Shown in pieces: positions 25,701 through 34,458 of a DNA stretch of 64,000 bases. Within the stretch, counting starts at the first letter, position 1. Each line of letters starts with the position of its first letter. The position numbers were made by a program, and so were the translations under genes. The notes under the pieces are model-generated. The model saw nothing but the letters and a program-made list of their open reading frames with translations, ran no database searches and was not told where the DNA came from. This DNA is from Actinomortierella ambigua (Eukaryota > Mortierellomycota > Mortierellomycetes > Mortierellales > Mortierellaceae), in NCBI GenBank assembly GCA_016098155.1, contig JAAAJB010000003.1:33439-97438 (forward strand), read 5' to 3'.

Positions 25701-26344
25701 AGCAGCAGGAACGAATGGCTGAAAATACGCGCACTGGAGAAGATTTACAACAGCGAAATAACGAACGGTTTTTTTCCTCCAAGGACGAAACGGCGGTCTC
25801 CAAGGAAACTCCATTATGTGACACATAGAAGCATCCCCCGCTTCCTGGCCAATCAACCCAAGTTGAGTGTTCGTGCTTTATTTTTCTCTTCAACAGCTTG
25901 TCGGGAAGAATGCGAATGTACTCCTGTGGTTCTTGTACTCTAGTTTAAGGCTACCGCGGGACAAAGCGAGAGAATGAAAGAGAGAGAGACACACGGACAG
26001 AGAGAGGGGAGGGACACTAACAAACGCGGGGCATTTTGTTGCTTGGTGACATCTTGTTTTCCCGTTCCTCACACTTCAAAACGTCGGATGGAACACAATT
26101 GGACTGACTGCGACGGACGACGGTATGCGACCACAACGTGGCAATCTTGCCCTCACACGCTCCCATCTCGTCACCACCACTACCACCACCACCACCACCA
26201 CACCCAACCACCACCCGAATTATCGACGCCATCGCCATCGTCAACGCCATCACTACCATCACTACCACTATTATCACTACCATCGCCATCACTCAGGCCT
26301 GGGCGTTAAAATCATTCTTGTAGGGTAAGGAGAGAGAGGGAGAC

Positions 26345-26384
<40 letters not shown>

Positions 26385-27735
26385 GGAGGGAGGGAGGGAG
26401 GGGGAGGGAAAGAGGGGTAGCCTCGGAAGGTTAAGTCGAGATGCAACTGTCGGCCATAGCCTCTCCCTTTCTGCTCTGTCTCCTGTCCCTTGTCAACACA
26501 TTCCTTGCTGTGCTCAGGAGGTTGCAAGGCAAAGTGAACAGTAGTACTGTACGCAGTTCATCTCGCACCCCCTTGCTGAACAAAGCACTAACCACGGCAG
26601 AGCAAGAAAGTAAAATAAAAAAGGACTACCACCCAACAACAAAACAACGGTAACGGCAAAGAGCTTGAGCCTACAAGAACGGAGAAAGAGGGAGAGAGAG
26701 AAATTGGCATCGAGGATAGGTAGGTGTGTATTTGGTTTCTACACGCGATGAGGTTTCACTGACTGTGGAATTAGTGTGTGTATGCGCTATGGGTGTGTGT
26801 GTTTACGTATTGTAGGATGACGGTGAGGAATGCAAAGCAGACAGAGACTGAGGACACGAGTCTGTTGGAGGGGGGGGCAAGTCGTCTTGCGGGACGGACA
26901 TTTTCCTGATGCTACGAATGGTATGTCGGGAAAGATGCTCTTCTATTATACCGCGAGGATGACGGCAAACAATTCGCAATCATGCAAGTGGAACGGCATG
27001 TCTTGTGGCACACAGAAATGCTCCCTTCTATTTTTCCCAAGTGAAATGCAAGGAAGAAAAATCCTGCAGCCAGACGGCAGCAGGTTGATGCCTCTGACGC
27101 AGTAGATCCCCTTCCTGTGGCAAGCACTACGTACAGCATGTCGCCTTGGGTGAGACGAAAGCTGGCACACTCTTCTGTTTGTTTGTTGACGAAAGGGCAG
27201 CTGCTTGATTGTTTGAAGCATTCACCCAGATTCAAGCGCGAGGCAGGCATGCATTTTTTTTCTCTGATCCCCCCCCCCTTCCGAGCATCAGGGTGAAGCT
27301 GCCGAGTGGACTCTCTCTCTTTCTCGCTCGCATTCGTTTCCCATTTTCTTTTGTTGCTCGTCGCTTAGGTTCCTCTAGGTCTTCTAGTTTTCTGTGTATG
27401 TGTATGTATGTGTGTGTGTGTTGTCGTGTTGCACTCTGCTTGGTGTTGATTGTGCACATAAGCAATTGCGCGCATGTGGTCATCCTGCATGGTGGTGGCT
27501 AAAGTCGTCAACTGAGCCAAGTTGCGCAGATCGAAAGCACAGACTCTGCTGCTTTGTTTTGTGTAGTAGAGGCCACGAGAGGCTGGTGCGACCGGCCGAT
27601 CAACAGATTCAACACAGAGTCAGCCAGGCAGACAGCAGTGTATAGTACCACTATAAAAAGTCGAATTAACCCTAGATGTCTTTTTCTCGAAAGATTTGTT
27701 AACTACTCCGTGAGGAGCTTCCACCCGTAGATTGA
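14161..27735. other. Long stretch without a recognisable protein gene
   Basis: I read both strands and found no family motif, no convincing chain of exons, no tRNA and no transposon ends. Contents: purine-rich runs on plus at 14480-14600, 16015-16047 (GGGA repeat), 18490-18860, 19230-19305 and 20700-20760. There are GA microsatellites at about 18808-18828, 22736-22763 and 26340-26402, CA/GT tracts near 20930-20975 and 25616-25650, and a CAC/CAT-rich block at 26176-26294. Perfect palindromes occur at 19849-19862 and 20267-20278. Open frames of up to about 310 codons at 14.2-15.3 kb are low-complexity on both strands at once and look fortuitous. The part next to 14160 presumably holds the promoter and leader of the APSES gene. 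Confidence 0.65.
19849..19862. promoter_or_regulatory. 14-bp perfect palindrome with TCGCGA core
   Basis: TCAATCGCGATTGA reads the same on both strands. Its TCGCGA core resembles the centre of the known StuA response element (A/T)CGCG(T/A)N(A/C), although the last position does not fit. It lies about 5.7 kb upstream of the APSES gene start. An autoregulatory site is possible but unproven. Confidence 0.25.
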
Positions 27736-27813
27736 CGTGTCATTCTTTTGCAGAGACCATGCTAGTCTTCTCTTGTCCAAGTTAAAAGATATGTGTGAGA
27801 TAAATCTCAACAC
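27736..27813 (-). ncRNA. Diverged U6 snRNA-like sequence
   Basis: Read on the minus strand, the order of elements is that of U6. A 5' stem-loop (GTGT..GAGA / TCTC..ACAC, one bulge, 27813-27793) is followed by ACATAT, TTGGA, CAAGAGA, AGACTAGCATGG, an internal stem-loop, and ATGACACG. The consensus ACAGAGA-AGATTAGCATGG is changed to ACAAGAGA-AGACTAGCATGG, and about five bases before it are missing. In the internal stem-loop, CCT/AGG has become TCT/AGA, a paired change that keeps base-pairing, and GTC/GAC pairs at its base. No T run follows directly; the first T5 on that strand is at about 27659-27655. No clear TATA box stands at -30. It could be a U6 pseudogene, a functional diverged copy, or a U6atac-like RNA, but the AGCATGG and GACACG blocks favour U6 ancestry. 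Confidence 0.55.
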
Positions 27814-29176
27814 TTTCGGAATATGTACTGCCTACATGTTTTTTTTTTACTTGACGAATTGGAGGGCGTGTGGAGGGTGCACACTTGACAAGCCACTTTC
27901 TCATGAACCTGAAATGTGAGTCGACAAGGCGCGAGATGATTTGCCAACTTTATCAAGAAGCGTTGTTGCTCTTTGAAGGGGGGGGGGATACATTAGAGGG
28001 CAGAGGGAGGGGGCTCTCACTCACGTCCACTCACACCTTCTCCTATGTCAGCGTCAGTGAAGCCACGGTGCTCTGCCAAGAAGGGCGGCATTGTCGCAGC
28101 ACATGACACTCTCTGACAGTTGGCAGAGACTTGATTTATTCTAGAACAAGGGTGTCGCAGCAATGCTGGTCTTTTTTATTTTATTTTATTTTTATTATTA
28201 TTATTGCGGCAAGCAATGAGAGGCGAGAGAGAGAGAGAGAGACAGAGAAAGAGAGAGAGAGAGGAGGAGAGAGATAAAAAAAATGTCCGATGAAGGTGAG
28301 TAACAGAACTGAGAAAATCGCTGCGGGTTCAAACTCAACCCTGCAAGAAGGCAAAAAAATGTTGGAGCTATTTGGAGTCAACGTTGCATGTGGAGCGGTA
28401 GGAGCCACGGATAAGTAGTTGGAGCGAGGGGTCAAGCGTACGCAGCAGGTTGCATCTAGGAAAGAAAGGGGCAGTGTCGGATCAGACCTACGGCAGCCGT
28501 AGAAGGAAAAGGAGGGGCTCAATACGGATAGAGGAGCCAAGATAGGGAGGGATTGGGAGTCAAGCAAGTGCAAGGAAGTAAGCAAGTAGCAAGCTTGGAA
28601 ACAGCTGAGCTGAGCTCACATGTGTGTCTCATCACTCTATCGTGAACCCGCTGGTGTGCAAGTGGTCATGTGGGTGATACATGCACGAATGACTCGATGT
28701 ATTGTCGCCACCAAAAAAACCCGGGTTTCTACACGATGGCGTTTTCCAGGAAGAAATGGTGCAGAGACAGAGAGACAGAGAGAGAGAGACACACACACAC
28801 ATGGGGACTGATAGAGAAAGAGAGAGACATGGGGACTGATATAGAGAGAGAGAGAGAGAGAGAGAGAGTGAATATCTATGCCATCGATATCTCTTGGGTA
28901 GCTCACTCGTTACTCACTCACCTATTGGTTGTAGTCACCACAATAGGGGGGGGGGGAAGGGCCATCAGTCAGTGAGACAATCGCACTCATTCACAGTGTG
29001 AGTGAGGTGAGTGTGATCACAGAAAAAAGATGAATCACCACCCAAGAAGCAGTCACTATGAAGTTCGGTTAGTTCGTCCTTGTATACAACACATCATATT
29101 TATTCCCCCCCCCCTCCCCCCGCTGTGTTGATTCTCCATTCGCATCTTTGCTCTTCTCTCTGTATACACCTCCAAA
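27814..29176. other. Intergenic: upstream region of the 29.2-kb gene, no gene seen
   Basis: It holds AT-rich TTATT sequence at 28175-28205, GA microsatellites at 28225-28265 and 28840-28870, CA at 28790-28801, and a small imperfect hairpin near 28322-28346 (GGGTT / AACCC). From about 29100 the sequence turns pyrimidine-rich on plus, as expected for the leader of the gene starting at 29177. Confidence 0.6.
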
Positions 29177-30544
29177 ATGTCGTCCATCATCGCTTCCGCC
29201 CCCGCCCCTGCCACCTTCCACGCCTCCTCGCCTTGCATCCACAACCCCACTGCCCCCACTTCTGAGGACTTGTCCTGGCAGCCCTCGCATGCCTCGACAG
29301 GTCCCGCCTCCTTCGCGGCCTCCATCGCCAACAGCAAGTACCGCACGCTGGCCTCCATGAATGCCGCTAGCTCCATTCCCTCCACTACTACTACCACCAC
29401 CACTACTACACGTGCCACCAACTTGTACAGCAACCTCACCAACTCTTCCCCAAAGGCAGCCTTCTTTGGCCATGCCTCTCAGCACCCCCAGCTTCTCCAG
29501 TCGGCTGCCGCAATCACGGCCGCCATCCAGGAAATGGATAAGAGCCACGGCACCTGCTTCCTGACCTGGATCCACAATCCTGCCAACCTCGACTACGTCT
29601 CGCTGCGTCTTCGACCTCTCTGTCTCCAATACCCCCTTGTTGCCGTTGCCAACGTCCTCCGCTGGATCGGGGCCGACTGGTCTTCTCAGAACTGCAAGGC
29701 CCTGTTCCGCTCTGTTACCCACGGATGGGACCAAACTCGGCGCCGCATGCTGGCCTATCTCCTTATCAAGGATGAGGAGATGAGACAGAAAGCCAAGACC
29801 AAGCTCATCGAGTTTGTTAAAAAGAATGAAGCCAAGAACCAGCTTCGTCTCCAGCAGCAGCAGCAGCAGCAGCAGGAACAGCAACAGCAGCAGCACCACC
29901 AGCAAGTGGTAGGAGGCGGCGTACCTGTAGTAAAAGTCGCAGCAGTGAATGCGCCTACGCCTACTGAATCCGCAATGCGACCCCTTGATACTGCTGTCAC
30001 ACCAGCCACCACCCCCACTGCCAAAAGCTTTTGGACTGACCTTTTTGAGGGTTCTGCCCAGCTCCCCCTGACCAAGGACTCGGTCAGCAGTGTCGCTGCG
30101 GCCAGCATCATCACGGGTCTGGATATCTTGGACCTCCCTGCGGCGACCACCGCCACCCGGGCTCCAATCTCTCCAGTCAAGTCTGTCTCGTCTGCCCCGT
30201 CCACTCCTGCTCAGCAGCGCTTCTCGCCCTACGGCGCCACCATGTCTCGCCGCGCTCAGATGGCTCAGTCGTTATTAGCTTCTGGTCAGGCTACTCACCG
30301 CCACATGCCTATCCTGCCACGCAACAGCAACAGCAACAACAACAACAACAGCAGCATTAACGCTGCGGTCTTGATTTCGGCTCCCGCCGTTCCTGCTGCG
30401 GTTGAGACCCAAGCCCCAATTACCACCACTACTGCTCCCACCACCACTACCCCGATTGCTGTTGGTGGTATCGCTATGGAGAGAAAGAGAAGCGTCCGTG
30501 CTGGAGAGTTTGAGCACATTCATACCTATTCTGCTTCTCTTTGA
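29177..30544 (+). CDS. Uncharacterised single-exon protein, 455 aa
   Basis: One uninterrupted frame that I do not recognise. Its first ~110 residues are Ser/Thr/Ala-rich with a run of nine Thr. Residues about 115-225 look folded and mostly helical: GTCFLTWIHNPANLDY, then LCLQYPLVAVANVLRWIG, then SVTHGWDQTRRRMLAYLLI, ending in a Lys/Glu-rich helix. A poly-Gln/His tract follows (about 29850-29908), and the rest is low-complexity Ala/Thr/Pro with an Asn tract (30330-30357). There is no signal peptide and no clear membrane segment. The N-terminal start has a CT-rich leader and an AAAATGTC context. Supporting a real gene are the ordered central block, codon-periodic composition and T-rich 3' sequence after the stop. 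A nuclear or regulatory role would be a guess from composition only. Confidence 0.7.
   Translation: MSSIIASAPAPATFHASSPCIHNPTAPTSEDLSWQPSHASTGPASFAASIANSKYRTLASMNAASSIPSTTTTTTTTTRATNLYSNLTNSSPKAAFFGHASQHPQLLQSAAAITAAIQEMDKSHGTCFLTWIHNPANLDYVSLRLRPLCLQYPLVAVANVLRWIGADWSSQNCKALFRSVTHGWDQTRRRMLAYLLIKDEEMRQKAKTKLIEFVKKNEAKNQLRLQQQQQQQQEQQQQQHHQQVVGGGVPVVKVAAVNAPTPTESAMRPLDTAVTPATTPTAKSFWTDLFEGSAQLPLTKDSVSSVAAASIITGLDILDLPAATTATRAPISPVKSVSSAPSTPAQQRFSPYGATMSRRAQMAQSLLASGQATHRHMPILPRNSNSNNNNNSSINAAVLISAPAVPAAVETQAPITTTTAPTTTTPIAVGGIAMERKRSVRAGEFEHIHTYSASL
29849..29908 (+). repeat. CAG/CAA/CAC tract encoding Gln/His
   Basis: In-frame repeat in the uncharacterised 455-aa protein, just after its helical block. 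Confidence 0.85.
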
Positions 30545-31269
30545 AAATACCATATTCCTTATTGTTCTTCTTTTTTTTTCCCTTCCTGTGTACTTTCTTC
30601 CTCTTATTGTACTTTCACTAACCCTTCCTGTACCATACATGACAAAAAAAAACTACCCTTTCTTACCTGAGAGTCTTTAGTTGATTCTTCCCTTCCATTT
30701 TTTTTCTTTTTTCTTTTTTCTTTTTTTTTCTTTCTTTGCCCCGGCTATGAATCATTATCTCTTATGAAGTCTTTCCGTTTTTTAAGCTTGCTTCACTCCA
30801 AAACTCGTTTATGTTCTCTGATGACACTGTAACGACCCAACGAAATAAAAAAAAAGTGATAGTTTGGCTCCTTGGCGATGAAAAAAACCTTTCTTTTCGC
30901 TCTACGCCTCTTTTTTTTTTATTTCTTCTTCAAAGATCGAAATATGTAAAAAAAAAAAAAAAATAGCAATAATAATAAAAAAAATACCTTTAAAAGAACC
31001 TGATGACTCGGTGTGAATCAGCTCAAAACGACGGCAGGCGCGCGTGCAGAAATTGGCGGGAAAAATGAATTTATTGTTTTTTTATTCTGTTTCTTGTTTC
31101 TTCTTAACTCTGGTGATCATTAGCAACATGCTGAGAAAGGGGAATAAATGGACGGGGAAGGAAGAGGAGGGGGAGAGGTAACTTTGGCATATTGGAGAAA
31201 GGTTGAAGGTGATATAGTCATCGTTGGGTGCTTGATAACAGTTGGGGATGTGACAATGTCCAACTGATT
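30545..31269. other. Convergent intergenic region, T-rich, no gene seen
   Basis: It lies between the ends of two unknown genes. The plus strand is T-rich with runs at 30570-30730 and poly-A runs near 30946-30964. GC-rich sequence is confined to about 31020-31060. No coding signal. Confidence 0.65.
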
Positions 31270-31995
31270 CTATTCGTCATCGTCATCACCCAATCCTGCA
31301 GCATTGATCTAGTAAACATGCATGAAGGGCAAAGGACGCAGTGGTTAGTTGTCTGTTTGTGGATGACTGAAAGGAGACAGGGGTCGGTGGAAGAAAAAAA
31401 AAGTGTGAGAGAAAAACAGCAAGCAGGGTACATTGACATCTTTGGGACAACGAGGGATGGATCCCTGGGCTAACAAAGCGGAAAAAGGGGGGGAAGCGAG
31501 GAAGGAAGAAGAGGAAGGGAGCGGAAAAAAAGAAAGAAGAGAAAGGGGGGGGGATCTTACCCATGCACTCATGTCCTCGATGCTCTTCTTCGCGGCCAAG
31601 AAGTGTTCCTTGGTAGGTTGGGGTATCTGCTTGAGAGCTGGTCCTGTATTGCTGGCAGTAGTGCCTCCGTTGGGGTCCTCAGCTCCTGCTGCCCCTCCTC
31701 CGCCGCCGCTCGAGGCAGTGGTTCCATTGATCCCGGCCTTCTTCGACAACTGCAAGGTGGCGAGCTGGTTCATCATGGTAAGCGACTTGCGGTTCTTGAG
31801 CCATTGACGCTCCATCGTTGCCATCTCGGCCGTCTCTGGGTCTTGGATATACTCCTCGTCAATGTCGTCCAGGCTGTCGTCGTCTCGGTCCTCCAGCACG
31901 AATCCTCGAAAGTGCTCGTTCAGGTCCTCGCGGATCGACAGCCGGCGTTCGTCCTTGCTCAACATGTCAGCTGCAGATTCCGAGGCGAGCGCCAT
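31270..31995 (-). CDS. Small acidic protein of unknown function, 157 aa
   Basis: Two exons (31995-31561 and 31308-31270, phase 0) give 157 aa. I do not recognise the family. The N-terminal 75 residues are highly charged and probably helical: LSKDERRLSIREDLNEHFRG, then DRDDDSLDDIDEEYIQDPE, then ERQWLKNRKSL. A Gly/Ala/Thr linker follows, then PQPTKEHFLAAKKSIEDMSAW, and after the intron a short tail INAAGLGDDDDE. The tail comes from an acceptor (ACTAG) that closes the phase and gives a sensible acidic end. An alternative acceptor (CTGCAG, 31290) would give a longer, less plausible tail. The intron (31560-31309) is 252 bases. The acidic, hydrophilic build suggests a soluble adaptor or chromatin-associated protein, which is speculation. 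Confidence 0.6.
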
Positions 31996-34458
31996 TTCTT
32001 TGTTTTTTCTTCGTTTGGTGGTCTTTCGCTTCTACAACGAAATGAAAAATAATAGCAAAAAGAGGGCAAGCGTGTTGCGCTGTACTTGGAAAGAGAGAGA
32101 TAGATAGATAGAGAGAGAGGGTCGTTGCCTTTAAAAACATGTTTGTAAAGTATAACGAGAAAAAGATAAAAGGAGTTAATGTCACCAGCGTACGAACGAT
32201 GAAGTCAGTTCTTTTCAACCTCAAGATAGGAGAATAAAAAAGGCGGGAAAGTATCGCCGACTATGCTCGGTGTTGAAAGAATAGGGGATGGCCATGGCCA
32301 TGAAATGGGTGCATGTCATGTGTGACAAATAAAATCAAAACACACACATAACACATATTCACAAATGCTAATCCTTACCTTTGAGGGGAAAGAAACGGGA
32401 ACGGTGTTTATCAAGGATAAAGATAGAGATTACAGACAAGGCGTTGGGAAAGGAGAAAGGCCGTCAAGGAACCAGGAAGAAGAACACGCGAAACAAGGAA
32501 GTGTAGAGCCCAATGGCAAGGCTTTGGAAGTGCTTGGTGCTCCGAGTGGCTTGAGTAGAAGATGGATGGGGTTGCCCAGGAAAAAAAATGGATGATAGGG
32601 GATATCAGAGGCTACTGTGAATGGAAAGAAGGAAGGAGAGCGAGCACAGCAAGCACCAGAGACAATGGAAAGCAGGAAAAGGGGGGGAAAGAGGAGAGGA
32701 GAGGCAATGAGCAGACAGATAGACAGGCTGACAGAGAAAGTAGGAGAGTGGACGAGTCAAAAGAGTGAAATGGGAATGGGGGAGGAGGAGGGGGAAGAAG
32801 AGGTGCAGGATTGGGGTGGCATCTTTATATATGTCTCCTTGGGCGTGCCATTTGTTTGTATGTATCTGGAAAAAGCTGTTCAGATGATCCTTTGCGAGAG
32901 TTACGCTGTGTCGCCCAAATTCGCCCTCCTCTCCCCCTTCTCGCCCCCCTCCCCACTACTTTAGTCAAGTTTGCTTTGACTTACCCAGCAGTGGTCGAGA
33001 TAAGAGCGCAACGTCTCAAATTCGTTTCGCGCATTGTTGTTTTATTTTCTCCACAAAGGATGGGTTGATTGTCCATGTGTGCTATCGTTAAGAGTGGTTC
33101 ACTCGAGAGTAATCTTCTGGAGGAGAGGAGAAACGAGCACAAAGTGCAAAGGCTACGTGAGAATAATGAGAAAGGGGAAGGGACATGGATGGGGGGAGGA
33201 GGTAAAGGGGCATGGAAGGGGAGGGGGAGGATGTGGTGGGGCGAAGAAGGAGAGAGAAACAACAGCTTTTGGTAGCACCGAGTCCCCTTGTCCTTCCACA
33301 CTTGCAACTCATTTGTCCACTCTTTATTGCGAAGCCTTTTTTTTTTCTCTTTTGTTCACTACCTCTTGACTACAACTACAACTACTACTAGTACTACTGC
33401 TGCTGCACGTTTGTACCGGATGTAAGGATGTGGTGCGCGGATGAATGCAAGAAGGGAGGACATGAAGATGATGAAGTATAGGAGGAGGACGAGGAGAGAG
33501 GCAAGCGAGGAGCACATGGTCTGTCCAATACTCACAGTGGCGTACCATTGCGACCGAGGGGTGCCTGAGCAAGATCATCACACGCTCTTCTCTCTCACTG
33601 TCTATCTCCCTCCTCCTTCGCTCACATCAGAAGAGAAAAAAAGAACGTTTGAGTGCTTGCCTATCTCCCCATCCTGTCCCCCACCCCCTTCTTCTCTTCT
33701 CTTCTACCCCCCACCCACCTACCCCCCCTTTCTCTATTACGTTCCTTCGTCCCCTTTACCATCAGAAAAGTCTTGTGGCCACCGTGGACGAATATTGCGC
33801 TTGCTATGCTGCTAGCAACTGAAATCATTTGACTTTTTACTCTCATGCAGGGCTTTACTCTGCCCTTCAGTCTCGGACTGGCACACCTTGGAAGACTTGC
33901 TATCTCCCAACAGGATCATGTTACACCTGTTGTAGGGCCGCGTGCGGAGAGATGTCCATGTACAACAACAACAACAACAACAATAAACAGCAGCACCATG
34001 GAGGGTTTCCCGCCCAGTAGCGGAGCATAAAGGAGTCGTCTATGTCCAGCACATTCCTACGTTTTGTAAAGTCTGGATCTCTCACCGTGACACATGCGCG
34101 TGCCTACGTCGTCTTGCTCCTCGTCTACATAACATCTCGCTGTGCCCCTGGGACGTACCTGGCCGCTGTACCACCATGTTCCAGACATCCCAACCTTTTT
34201 TTCTGTTTTCCCACTCACAACTGAAACCAGTTGCAACATGTGAGCTTGAAAGGCCCTTCTCCCCTATCGCTTTAGGCCAGGCCGATGGTGCGACCTTTTT
34301 GTCCCAGAGAGGGGACAGGGCAAGAGAAAAGGGAACACCGATTTCGCGGTCACGAGCTCTTTGCGCCTGGGTGGGGGGTGGGGCATGCACTTTGCTTTCT
34401 TCATTCTCACATCAGCTTCATCACCCATTCCCCAAAAGCAGGACAAGCAAACGTCGAA
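31996..34458. other. Divergent intergenic region, no gene seen
   Basis: It separates the 157-aa protein gene and the aldo-keto reductase. It holds purine-rich sequence at 32440-32810, a GATA tandem at about 32099-32115, a GGGGA-rich block at 33175-33260, an ACT/CTA repeat near 33370-33402 and C-rich sequence at 33600-33730. An ACA/AAC repeat lies at 33962-33982. The frames here lack protein-like composition. The last few hundred bases presumably carry the promoter of the downstream reductase. Confidence 0.6.
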
